Assembly (NCBI GenBank): GCA_947628505.1
Contig: CANRAD010000005.1
Span: 30,831-94,830, forward strand
From: an uncultured Clostridia bacterium
GTDB taxonomy: Bacteria > Bacillota > Clostridia > Christensenellales > Borkfalkiaceae
Direction of reading: 5' to 3'
Length of the DNA: 64,000 bases
In this document: positions 37,052 through 46,266 of the stretch, piece by piece
Layout: each line of letters starts with the position of its first letter
Numbering within the stretch: the stretch's first letter is position 1
Translations under genes and position numbers: made by a program
The notes under the pieces: model-generated
The model's input: the letters and a program-made list of their open reading frames with translations, nothing else
What the model was told of the DNA's origin: nothing
The model's database searches: none

Positions 37052-37078
37052 TTTATATATAAAATATTTATATATAAA
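37052..37078. repeat. Two copies of the palindrome TTTATATATAAA upstream of ftsK
   Basis: Identical 12-bp palindromes at 37052-37063 and 37067-37078 (15-bp period), between the ilvC terminator and the ftsK promoter. Could be an UP-element or a binding site. The rest of the 270-bp ilvC-ftsK gap (36951-37220) holds only the promoter and terminator listed. Confidence 0.6.
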
Positions 37079-37083
37079 CGGCA

Positions 37084-37118
37084 AAATAAAAGCGCCTCGG
37101 CAACTCCGGGACGCTTTT
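37084..37118 (-). terminator. Terminator downstream of ilvC
   Basis: Minus-strand AAAAGCGTCCCGG, 5-nt loop, CCGAGGCGCTTTT, then ATTTT; 13-bp stem with one mismatch. It lies about 100 nt after the ilvC stop, so the mRNA has a long 3' tail. Confidence 0.7.
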
Positions 37119-37220
37119 CAATTTGTTTGGATATTCCTTGATAATATATCTTTTGCACTGTTTCATGCAATAAATTCATTCCGAGCAAAACAGCTTAAAA
37201 TTCAATATGCATTTCCGCAA

Positions 37221-38313
<1,093 letters not shown>

Positions 38314-38350
38314 GTATAATTAAATTTTTTTAGAATTTTATATAAAAAAA

Positions 38351-38379
38351 TTGCATAAACGCTATTTAAAGTATATAAT
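38351..38379 (+). promoter_or_regulatory. SigmaA promoter of the DUF815 gene
   Basis: TTGCAT (38351-38356), 17-nt spacer, TATAAT (38374-38379), about 30 nt before the ATG. Confidence 0.75.
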
Positions 38380-38409
38380 ATACAAAAAATATTCATTTAC
38401 GGTATATGT

Positions 38410-39567
38410 ATGATAAGCGATTTGAAAACACTGACCATTCTGCGCGGACTGCTTAAAGACGATGTGTTTGCGCGTTTTGCCGAATGTCAATATAACGACG
38501 TCGAAAATTTCTATGCGTTTGTTCACGCATTTTATTCCAGAAAAAATTTCCGCAAAGCGGGATTGAATTTCGGCAAATACGTGGAAAACCTCATTTGTTT
38601 CGATGAAAACATATTTTCCGAAACAATCGCCGAGGGAAAGCGTTCCGATCCAATAATCGAAAAGGCATATAAACGCGACCTTGAGATAATTTACGACGCC
38701 ATCCGTTCAATAGATCCGAAAGGTTTTTATTCGACGGAGATCGATTATGGCGTCGACAATAAATTCGCAGAACTTTACAAAAAATACTCCTCGCAAGGAT
38801 ATGGAAGATATCTTAAAAGTTATGCACTTAAATTCGATAACAATGAGCTTGTCCCGATAGAAAACGCAAAACATATCGAGCTCTCGGAGCTAATAGGTTA
38901 CGAAAGTCAGAAAGCGGAAATAAAAAATAATATCGAAAATTTCCTGAACGGACTACCGTTCTCCGATATGCTTCTCTACGGAGACATGGGAACGGGTAAA
39001 TCATCCACCGTTTTGGCAATGGCATATAAATTTTACGATCGGAAAATCAGATTGATAGAACTGCCCGCCGCAAATATTTCCTCTATTCCCGCCATACGCA
39101 AGATTACCGAGGACGTTCCCATGAAATTTTTGATTTTTATCGACGACATTGCGCTTGAAACGGCAGACAACGCCCTCGCGTCTTTAAAGACAAACATCGA
39201 AGGCACGGCCGCGTATTCGCCAAACACCATGATAATCGCCACGTCCAACAGAAGGCATATCGTAAAAGAGAGTTTTGCCGAACGTGAAAACGCCGTTCAC
39301 GAGAACGACGTTATACAGGAAAACCTTTCGCTTTCCGACAGATTCGGAATTACAATATTTTTTCACCCTACGGATAAAAGCGAATATCTTTCCATAGTCA
39401 AGCAATTAGCCGAAAACATGAATTTGAAAACTCCAACGTACGAGTTATGCGATAAAGCCGAAAAATGGGCTATCGAAAAGGGCGGACGCTCCCCGAGAAG
39501 AGCAAAACAGTTTATAGACGTTATGATTGCGTCCGAAATCAACGAATCCCGGAAAAATTCTCAATGA
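38410..39567 (+). CDS. DUF815 family AAA ATPase
   Basis: Cytoplasmic P-loop ATPase of unknown role. An all-alpha N-terminal half (about 1-150) is followed by IELSELIGYESQKAEIKNNIENF, the DUF815 entry segment. Walker A is GDMGTGKSS (191-199) and Walker B FLIFIDDIAL (about 240-249). A sensor-like TSNRRHIV and the C-terminal GGRSPRRAKQFIDVM lid are also family-typical. The length of 385 is usual. No clear Shine-Dalgarno precedes the ATG. Its last 29 nt overlap the end of convergent murC, with no terminator between. Confidence 0.88.
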   Translation: MISDLKTLTILRGLLKDDVFARFAECQYNDVENFYAFVHAFYSRKNFRKAGLNFGKYVENLICFDENIFSETIAEGKRSDPIIEKAYKRDLEIIYDAIRSIDPKGFYSTEIDYGVDNKFAELYKKYSSQGYGRYLKSYALKFDNNELVPIENAKHIELSELIGYESQKAEIKNNIENFLNGLPFSDMLLYGDMGTGKSSTVLAMAYKFYDRKIRLIELPAANISSIPAIRKITEDVPMKFLIFIDDIALETADNALASLKTNIEGTAAYSPNTMIIATSNRRHIVKESFAERENAVHENDVIQENLSLSDRFGITIFFHPTDKSEYLSIVKQLAENMNLKTPTYELCDKAEKWAIEKGGRSPRRAKQFIDVMIASEINESRKNSQ

Positions 39568-40873
39568 GCTTTTTGGAGATATCGTATATATCTCCGGCGC
39601 CCAAAAACAAAATCAAATCTTCTTCACCCGCTTCTCCTATGAAATCCAATATATCCCGCACGTCGTCGCCGTAGCGGGATTTTTTCAGTTTTTGCGCAAG
39701 CGTTAACGCGCTACCGCCGTCGTCATAATACTCCCTTGCGGCAAATGTTCTGTATATAAGAAGATTATTCATCGGCGCAAGCACGCGTATGAACTGTTTC
39801 ATCAGATTTTTCGTTCGGGAATACGTGTGCGGTTGAAATACGATAAAAAGTTTTTTGTATGCAAGTCTGCGGGCGGCGCGTACCGTGGCGTGTATTTCGT
39901 CCGGATGATGGGCATAATCCGCAATGCACTCTGCGCCGTTTATTTTGCCGATAAACTCGAACCTGCGCTCCACCCCTTTGAAATCTTCCAATCCTTTTTT
40001 GATATATCTGAAAGGTATTTGCATACTCCTTGCAACGGCAATTGCCGCGAGCGCGTTTAAAATGTTATGCTTGCCGTATACTTGCAATTCTACCGTTCCG
40101 AGCTCGTGCGCTCCTTCATATGCAGAAAAAGAATATCGTCCGTTCTTATCCGAAATACATTTGGCGTGGTAATCCGCATTCTTGTCAAAACCGAAAGTCA
40201 ATCCGTATGCAGGCAAATCCCCGTATAGAGATATATTGATATCCGAAGAATCGGCAAATTGCAAATAGCATTTTTTTAAGTTTTCCTCACTGCCGTAACA
40301 TTCCATATGATCGGGACGGCTATTCAAAATAACCGCAATATCCGGCTGCAACAGCAAGAAGTTCTTTTTATATTCGCATGCTTCGGTAATTAAAAATTCT
40401 CCTCCGCAAAAATAGCTATTCGAAAACTTTTTATCTTTCCCTCCGATATGCGCAAAAAAGCCCTTTCCGGCCGCAGAGAAAATATGCGTAATCATAGCCG
40501 TGCAGGTGGTTTTTCCGTGGCAACCGGATACGGCTATTACTTTATCGAAATTTTTACTTACCTCATAGAGAAACTGTCCTCTCGACAAAACGCACTTACC
40601 CAATCTCCTTGCTTCCGTAAGTTGTATATCGTCCTCACGTATTGCGTCGGTATATACAACTATATCGTAGTTTGCGATAATTTCCTTTTGCTCGTTTGAC
40701 GATACGATTATGCCCAACTCTTTGAGTTCTTCAACATATTCTCCCCACGCCATATCGCTTCCGGCAACCGTTTTGCCGATAGCTTTCAGATATTTTGCAA
40801 GCGAGCTCATACTAACTCCGCCGATGCCGATAAGATAAAAACTGTCGTAAATAGTCAATATATTGTTTTGCAT
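39539..40873 (-). CDS. murC: UDP-N-acetylmuramate-L-alanine ligase
   Basis: Adds L-Ala to UDP-MurNAc, the first amino acid of the peptide stem. The N-terminal Rossmann loop is FYLIGIGGVSMSSLA. The ATP loop is GCHGKTTCTAM. ADYAHHPDEI and FQPHTYSRT are MurC-specific. I use the ATG at 40873 (MQNNILTIYDSFYL) rather than the track start at 40939; the extra 22 residues are AT-rich and not conserved. No Shine-Dalgarno is visible for either. It is separated from the main mur cluster, divergent from spoVG. 444 residues. Confidence 0.94.
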   Translation of the reverse strand: MQNNILTIYDSFYLIGIGGVSMSSLAKYLKAIGKTVAGSDMAWGEYVEELKELGIIVSSNEQKEIIANYDIVVYTDAIREDDIQLTEARRLGKCVLSRGQFLYEVSKNFDKVIAVSGCHGKTTCTAMITHIFSAAGKGFFAHIGGKDKKFSNSYFCGGEFLITEACEYKKNFLLLQPDIAVILNSRPDHMECYGSEENLKKCYLQFADSSDINISLYGDLPAYGLTFGFDKNADYHAKCISDKNGRYSFSAYEGAHELGTVELQVYGKHNILNALAAIAVARSMQIPFRYIKKGLEDFKGVERRFEFIGKINGAECIADYAHHPDEIHATVRAARRLAYKKLFIVFQPHTYSRTKNLMKQFIRVLAPMNNLLIYRTFAAREYYDDGGSALTLAQKLKKSRYGDDVRDILDFIGEAGEEDLILFLGAGDIYDISKKLIENFSGIR

Positions 40874-40957
40874 AATAAATTTTATTAAAAACAAGCAAAA
40901 AATAGCACGAAAATTAAATATTTTTGTAAAAACGGGCAAAATTTTTATAATAAAGTA

Positions 40958-40986
40958 TTGAAAATAATTTTCTTTTATTGTACAAT
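40958..40986 (+). promoter_or_regulatory. SigmaA promoter of spoVG
   Basis: TTGAAA (40958-40963), 17-nt spacer, TACAAT (40981-40986), followed by AGGTGG 4 nt before the ATG. Confidence 0.75.
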
Positions 40987-41021
40987 GTATACAATGAAAG
41001 TATTATCTGGTAGGTGGTTTT

Positions 41022-41285
41022 ATGAAAATCTCAGATGTACGAATCAGATTAGTTAACAAGGAGGACAATAAACTTAGAGCGGTGGCGTCTGTCACTATTG
41101 ACGATTGTTTTGTTGTGCACGATATTAAAGTGATAGAATCTGCCGAAGGTGCGTTTATTGCGATGCCCAGCAGAAAAACTAATGATGGCGAATATAAGGA
41201 TATTGCGCATCCGCTGAACACCGAGACCCGAGAAATTTTAAAAAATGCAATCCTTACGGCTTACTACGATGAACTTAAAAAATAA
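41022..41285 (+). CDS. spoVG: SpoVG family nucleic-acid-binding regulator
   Basis: Small regulator that binds DNA and RNA and, in other Firmicutes, affects septation, virulence or envelope genes. It starts [12 protein letters not shown], and [21 protein letters not shown] is the strongly conserved core. The product is 87 residues, as usual. It is a single-gene unit between murC and ftsZ, so it lies among division genes. Its presence does not prove that the organism sporulates. Confidence 0.96.
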   Translation: MKISDVRIRLVNKEDNKLRAVASVTIDDCFVVHDIKVIESAEGAFIAMPSRKTNDGEYKDIAHPLNTETREILKNAILTAYYDELKK

Positions 41286-41330
41286 GTCATTTTAGATTTT
41301 CCGTCAGTTAAATAATACTGAATACGTAAA

Positions 41331-41362
41331 AGAAATCCCGCGCTCCAAGAACGCGGGATTTC
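41331..41362. terminator. Bidirectional terminator between spoVG and ftsZ
   Basis: AGAAATCCCGCG, short loop, CGCGGGATTTCT with T/A-rich flanks. Placed between convergent spoVG and ftsZ. Confidence 0.85.
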
Positions 41363-41399
41363 TTATTTTGTTTTATATCTTGTTTAAATCAAACCACAG

Positions 41400-42791
41400 T
41401 TAATCATTGCGCTTTTTGCCGAGATTTTTGAGCATCTGCGCAAATTTGGGAATATTTTTACCGCCTTCCGAACGCTCTATCCCTCCGTCGTTATTGAATT
41501 CCGGAGGCAAAACCGGCCCACTGCCGCCGTTAGGATTTTCCGACGGCTGTTGCGGGGCATACCTCTCTTGCTGCGGAGCAACGGGCGGTACGGGACGCGT
41601 GGGTTGAGCAGGTTGATTTTGTTGCCCGTATTGCTGTTGACGGGCATAATAAGGATCGGAAACGGACATTGTTCTCGATCTGGGCTCGCTGTAACTCTGA
41701 GGATCGTACAACATGCCGCTCTTATAAGCTCTCTGCTGTTCTTCGTTCTGTTTATTGTCGAACCCCGGGAAACCTGTCGCAATTACGGTTATTTCAACTT
41801 CGTCATGAACATTGGGATCTATTCTGGCGCCGAAAATAATATTTGCCGAAGCGTCTACAACGCTTCTTACAAGTTCCGCGGCGTCCGCAACTTCGTCAAA
41901 CGTCAAATCCTGACCGCCGCATACGTTGAGTATAACACCGCGAGCGCCTTCTATCGTTGTTTCAAGCAAAGGACAATTGACCGCGACGCGCACAGCTTCG
42001 ATAATTCTGTTTTCGCCCTTGGCTACACCCACTCCGAGATGAGCTATGCCCTTGTCTTTGAGAATAGTTTTAACGTCCGCGAAGTCGAGATTTATGAGGG
42101 AAGGATTAACTATAAGTTCGGCTATGCCTCTTATTCCCTGTTTCAAAATTTCGTCGGCAACCTGCAAAGCCTCCGTCATGGGCGTATTCTTCGCAATTAC
42201 GGTTTTTATTTTATCATTCGGAATTACAATAAGCGTATCGACGTATTTTTTGAGATTATCAAGGCCTTTGGCCGTATTCTCCATACGCTTTCTGCCTTCG
42301 AAGCTAAAAGGCTCGGTTACAACGGCGACAGTGAGAATTTTCATGTCGCGCGCTATTTTTGCGATGACCGGCGCGGCGCCCGTACCCGTGCCGCCGCCCA
42401 TACCTGCGGTAATAAATAAAAGATCGGTTCCCTGTATTGCCTCGGTCAAAGCTTCTTTGCTTTCTTCCGCCGCCGCTCTGCCCACATCGGGATCCGCGCC
42501 GGCTCCGAGACCTTTTGTAAGAGCACTGCCTATCTGAATTTTATTCTCGCAAGGCGAAAGTGCCAAAATCTGGCTGTCGGTATTTACCACATAGTACTCC
42601 GCGCTTGTTATGCCGGCCTTTATCATTCTGTTTACGGCGTTATTGCCGGCACCGCCGACGCCTATAACTTTGATTCTGGCCCTGCCTGAAAAAGCCGCCG
42701 CCTCGCCGGGAGCCGGCGACGAAGAATTTCCATAATTATCGGAGTTGGAATAAGGATTTGGATTATAAGAATTGCCGTAGTCGTTAAACAT
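41400..42791 (-). CDS. ftsZ: Cell division protein FtsZ
   Basis: Tubulin-like GTPase that forms the Z-ring. GTP loop: GVGGAGNNAVNRM (about 44-56); tubulin signature GGGTGTGAAPVIA (about 132-144); T7 loop NLDFADVKTIL. It has a ~38-residue Asn/Ser/Tyr-rich N-terminal extension, longer than usual, and a Gln/Pro-rich linker. The C-terminal peptide is NIPKFAQMLKNLGKKRND, which only partly matches the usual DIPxFLR. That peptide is where FtsA, SepF and others bind. 463 residues. GGAGG lies 6 nt before the ATG. Second gene after the unusual ftsA. Confidence 0.96.
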   Translation of the reverse strand: MFNDYGNSYNPNPYSNSDNYGNSSSPAPGEAAAFSGRARIKVIGVGGAGNNAVNRMIKAGITSAEYYVVNTDSQILALSPCENKIQIGSALTKGLGAGADPDVGRAAAEESKEALTEAIQGTDLLFITAGMGGGTGTGAAPVIAKIARDMKILTVAVVTEPFSFEGRKRMENTAKGLDNLKKYVDTLIVIPNDKIKTVIAKNTPMTEALQVADEILKQGIRGIAELIVNPSLINLDFADVKTILKDKGIAHLGVGVAKGENRIIEAVRVAVNCPLLETTIEGARGVILNVCGGQDLTFDEVADAAELVRSVVDASANIIFGARIDPNVHDEVEITVIATGFPGFDNKQNEEQQRAYKSGMLYDPQSYSEPRSRTMSVSDPYYARQQQYGQQNQPAQPTRPVPPVAPQQERYAPQQPSENPNGGSGPVLPPEFNNDGGIERSEGGKNIPKFAQMLKNLGKKRND

Positions 42792-42832
42792 TTTTGGCCT
42801 CCGTTTCTTGTATATTTTAACTTTTTGTATAT

Positions 42833-43954
42833 TTAAGATTTGACGTCGCTCAATGCCGTATCAAGCAAACTGAAAAGCGAAGAAAACTGCGGTTTATCGT
42901 AGTAAGGCACATGCGGAGAAACAACTTCGATGCTCTTCACAAGCCGGCCCGACATATGGTCCACCGCTCCCCTTATAGTCTTTACGCCTTCGCCGGTAAG
43001 CAATATCGGTTTGCCGTCGAGATTTTTACCCGTAAAATTCCGACGACATTCTTCCATGGTCTCACATATGAAGTCTAAACCCTCGCGTATTTTATCGCGA
43101 AGAGTTACCGTTGAAAAGCTGTAAGTCTTGCCGTCGTAAACACATTCTTCCATAGTGCTCAGCTTTTCTTTTGCGTTGAGATTTACGGTCGATATAAACG
43201 TCGAAGCGACTTCAAAAGGAATTTCCATTTCTTCGGAAAGGTAAAACACGACATGGCCGATACCTACCGAAAACGATTCGCTATATAAAAGTCCGTTGCC
43301 GCATATCACGCAATAAGTGGAAGAAATGTAGCCGAGATCGAACAAGACCGCACATTCGTCGCGAAGTTCCGGTTCGACAAGATACATCGATTGGGCGAAA
43401 TCGGAAGGAATGAGACTGATATTCTGAACTTCTTTGAAATGACTGAAAGCCTCCATTATGCAAGTAATGAAATACTCTTTGCATTTGGAGAAGCAGAATT
43501 TACCCTGTAAGCTGTCGCTGACGGCGCCTACGGGATCTATAACCTTGCGCTTGTCCGACAAGACGTAATAAAGGCAACTGTGTCTAATCGTCCTCCACCC
43601 GTTTTCTTCCGGAGGAGCGGACAGAGCGCCGAGCGCCGAAACATCGGATTTGCTTATCTTTTTGCCGGCCTGGAAAGTAAGAACTTTATCGGTATTGACA
43701 AGTTTCAAAAATTCGCCCGGAACGCTGACGTAAAACGTCTTGACGGAATTAGTCGAAGCAAGCGTGCTTTTAACGACGTCCGACACCGCGGAAACAAACG
43801 CCGGCACATCCAAAAACTCCCCTTCGACATATCCGTCGTAAGGGCACGCATATTTGCTTTTGATTATAAATGTGTTGTTTACGCCGCGCTCGCCTACGAC
43901 CGCAGTTATTTCGGCGGAACGTATATCAAGAACGACCACAGAAGTTTTTCGCAT
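42833..43954 (-). CDS. Divergent FtsA-like actin-fold division protein, no membrane helix
   Basis: Position before ftsZ and the overall fold (VVVLDIRSAEITAVVGE start, SHS2-like insert at about 70-170, LLTGEGVKTIRGA near 325) identify an FtsA relative. Several key features are altered. Phosphate-1 has DIRSA where DIGTS is usual. Phosphate-2 has FDLGYISSTYC (205-215) where DIGGGTTD is usual. The protein stops at FSSLFSLLDTALSDVKS, residue 373, without the linker and amphipathic helix that tethers FtsA to the membrane. I infer weak or absent ATP binding and no self-anchoring. Driven by its own promoter. Confidence 0.75.
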   Translation of the reverse strand: MRKTSVVVLDIRSAEITAVVGERGVNNTFIIKSKYACPYDGYVEGEFLDVPAFVSAVSDVVKSTLASTNSVKTFYVSVPGEFLKLVNTDKVLTFQAGKKISKSDVSALGALSAPPEENGWRTIRHSCLYYVLSDKRKVIDPVGAVSDSLQGKFCFSKCKEYFITCIMEAFSHFKEVQNISLIPSDFAQSMYLVEPELRDECAVLFDLGYISSTYCVICGNGLLYSESFSVGIGHVVFYLSEEMEIPFEVASTFISTVNLNAKEKLSTMEECVYDGKTYSFSTVTLRDKIREGLDFICETMEECRRNFTGKNLDGKPILLTGEGVKTIRGAVDHMSGRLVKSIEVVSPHVPYYDKPQFSSLFSLLDTALSDVKS

Positions 43955-44024
43955 ACCTCATCATTACCGACGAAAACGATATTCGCGCAAGCCGTCTCCC
44001 TTTATCTCTGTTTATGTAATCTAT

Positions 44025-44053
44025 ATTATATAATAACACTGCGTTAAAGTCAA
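44025..44053 (-). promoter_or_regulatory. SigmaA promoter of ftsA-ftsZ
   Basis: TTGACT (44048-44053), 17-nt spacer, TATAAT (44025-44030) on the minus strand. With the terminator just upstream this isolates ftsA-ftsZ from the main division cluster. Confidence 0.85.
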
Positions 44054-44064
44054 CTGATTGAATA

Positions 44065-44095
44065 AAAAAAGCGGCCGATATATGGCCGCTTTTTT
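44065..44095 (-). terminator. Terminator at the end of the mraZ-ftsQ cluster
   Basis: AAAAAAGCGGCC, GATATAT loop, GGCCGCTTTTTT, 40 nt after the ftsQ stop. Confidence 0.9.
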
Positions 44096-44134
44096 ATAAT
44101 TGGCGCCAACATATGCGCCATTCATCGAAATTTT

Positions 44135-44950
44135 TCATGCCGTATACGAATCGTTCGGATTGTAATTGGCACGAACCTCGCCGTCGACTGTGGTAAGCGC
44201 ATATATTTTGCCTTTGAGCTTCTGTTCTCCCGAAAGTTTCTGATACTCGGAAGCTGCCGCGGTCATCTTCAATACAAGCGAAGACGAATAATCCTGAATT
44301 TCCACGCTTACGCCGCAACGCAACAGAAATATTATCTTATCGGTAGAATATTCCGACTGCGATTTTTGAAGATTTACGCTTTTGACAACAGACCTCAAAG
44401 CCGAGAATTTATCGCCGAAAACAACGCAGATTTTCGCCACTTCCCTCATATCTGCCGGCGACTGCGTGCCGGAAACATAGACATTAGGCGCACCGTCTAT
44501 GGGATTCAGATCGTCTTCGGCAGAGGCGCGCAAAAGCTCTCCGTCCTCGTCGTAATGATTATAAAACTCGCCGCTTTGAACGACGAAAGCCTCGCGGCGT
44601 TCCCTGATTACAATATCAAGTGTGCAAGGATACGATTTAACGCATTTTTCGAGCACATATTTCTTTCCGCAATCGTCCTCTGAATTTTTTACGACCTGCG
44701 CAAGTTCGTCTTCTTTTACAAAGGTCATAAGAGTTCCGCGGTATTTTTTAAGCAAAATATCTTCGTAATGATCTATTGCGTCATAAGCATCGGTTTCCGA
44801 ATACTCTTCCTCCGCGCCGTCGGCATATGAATAACTTAAAAGGGACACGTTTACGTTTTTAACCGCAAATATAACCCCGATTCCTATTATTAACGACGCC
44901 AACAAAACTATCGCTATTACGAGAATTACGATTTTTCTTATGTATTTCAT
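44135..44950 (-). CDS. ftsQ: Cell division protein FtsQ/DivIB
   Basis: Bitopic divisome protein that links FtsL/FtsB partners to the transpeptidase. A short basic N-terminus (MKYIRKIV) is followed by one transmembrane helix (about 6-30). The extracellular region begins with a POTRA-like segment (about 32-115), though its first part has an unusual acidic insert (GAEEEYSETDAYDAIDHYED). LDIVIRERREAFVVQSGEFY matches the FtsQ core. 271 residues. It lies 3 nt after murA. Sequence conservation is low, and the call rests on topology plus the cluster position. Confidence 0.88.
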   Translation of the reverse strand: MKYIRKIVILVIAIVLLASLIIGIGVIFAVKNVNVSLLSYSYADGAEEEYSETDAYDAIDHYEDILLKKYRGTLMTFVKEDELAQVVKNSEDDCGKKYVLEKCVKSYPCTLDIVIRERREAFVVQSGEFYNHYDEDGELLRASAEDDLNPIDGAPNVYVSGTQSPADMREVAKICVVFGDKFSALRSVVKSVNLQKSQSEYSTDKIIFLLRCGVSVEIQDYSSSLVLKMTAAASEYQKLSGEQKLKGKIYALTTVDGEVRANYNPNDSYTA

Positions 44951-44953
44951 AAA

Positions 44954-46210
44954 TCAGACGGATAACCTTTTTATATCGCCGCCGAGAGACCTCAGCTTAT
45001 ATTCAAAAGCTCCGTACCCCCTGTCTATATGGGAAATATCAAGTATTTCGCTCTGACCTTCGGCCGCAAGCCCGGCTAAAACAAGAGCCGCCCCGCCCCG
45101 CAAATCGTGAGCTATAACCGTGGCGCCTTTGAACCTATCGATTCCTCTGACGAATGCGCTTCTGTTTATTACCGTTATATCCGCCCCCATTTTCTTTAAT
45201 TCGGGAACATATTTGAAACGCGTCTCAAACAGATTTTCGGTTATTATGGATTGCCCGCCGCAAATACAGCATAACGCTGTGATCTGTGCCTGCAAATCCG
45301 TAGGGAAGCCCGGGTACGGCTGAGTTTCGATGCTCTTGACCGAAATAAGCCTTTTATGATTTTCCAATACTATTTTATCATTATTTATATCGATTTTGCA
45401 ACCGTTTTCCCTAAGTTTATGTAAAAGTGAACTGATATTTTCGGCGCAAGCGCACTCCGTTTGCACTTCGCCGCCGCACATGGCCGCCGCAATCAGAAAA
45501 GTTCCCGCTTCAATCCTGTCCGCTATCGGAAGGAACTCCCCTCCTCCGAGCTTTTCGACGCCTTCAATAACTATCGTTCCGCTACCGGCGCCTTTAATTT
45601 TCGCGCCTATCATATTGAGAAATTTTTGCAAATCCTCTATTTCGGGTTCGCGCGCGGCGTTCTTTATGGTTGTCGTGCCGTCGGCCTTTACCGCAGCAAG
45701 CATTATATTTTCGGTTGCGCCCACGCTCGGGCAATCAAGCATAATTTCATTGCCGCAAAGTTTATCGCATTTACAAAGTATATAGCCGTTTTTCTCCGTT
45801 ATCTGAACGCCGAGCCGCTTTAAACCGGTCAAATGCAAGTCCACAGGCCTTAGCCCTATATCGCAACCGCCCGGATAAGCTATTTTTGCCATCTTAAACC
45901 GGGATATTACCGAACCCAATAAAAAAACCGAAGAGCGCAACTCATGGGCAAGTTCGCTCGGAATTTCAAAACTATTTGCGCCGGAACTGTCTATTATAAG
46001 GTCGTTCCCTTTGAACACTGCTTTACAGCCGAGGCGCGTAAGAATTTTAACCATATTGTTTACGTCGGAAATTTTCGGCACGTTGAGCACCGTAATTTTT
46101 CCGTCGGTAAGTACTGTAGCGGCAAGTATCGGAAGCACAGAATTCTTGGCAGATTGAATTTTGACGCTTCCGTATAGCTTGTTTCCTCCGTTTATAACGT
46201 ATTTTTCCAT
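44954..46210 (-). CDS. murA: UDP-N-acetylglucosamine 1-carboxyvinyltransferase
   Basis: First committed step of peptidoglycan synthesis. Lys22-Asn23 (SAKNSVLPIL) and the PEP-binding Cys116 in PGGCDIGLRPVDLHL are in place; Cys at this site predicts fosfomycin sensitivity. The 418-residue EPSP-synthase-like fold is complete. Sits inside the division cluster between ftsW and ftsQ, where many Firmicutes have murG or murB instead. I cannot see whether a second murA copy exists elsewhere. Confidence 0.96.
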   Translation of the reverse strand: MEKYVINGGNKLYGSVKIQSAKNSVLPILAATVLTDGKITVLNVPKISDVNNMVKILTRLGCKAVFKGNDLIIDSSGANSFEIPSELAHELRSSVFLLGSVISRFKMAKIAYPGGCDIGLRPVDLHLTGLKRLGVQITEKNGYILCKCDKLCGNEIMLDCPSVGATENIMLAAVKADGTTTIKNAAREPEIEDLQKFLNMIGAKIKGAGSGTIVIEGVEKLGGGEFLPIADRIEAGTFLIAAAMCGGEVQTECACAENISSLLHKLRENGCKIDINNDKIVLENHKRLISVKSIETQPYPGFPTDLQAQITALCCICGGQSIITENLFETRFKYVPELKKMGADITVINRSAFVRGIDRFKGATVIAHDLRGGAALVLAGLAAEGQSEILDISHIDRGYGAFEYKLRSLGGDIKRLSV

Positions 46211-46266
46211 TTTTAACTCCGAGTAGTAAAATATACTTTATTATATGGCAAACCGCAATCCGCTTG

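Noticed and set aside
36991-37188. 65-codon minus-strand ORF in the ilvC-ftsK gap
   Set aside because: It covers the ilvC terminator, the twin palindromes and the ftsK promoter; hydrophobic AT-driven sequence without a clear ribosome binding site.
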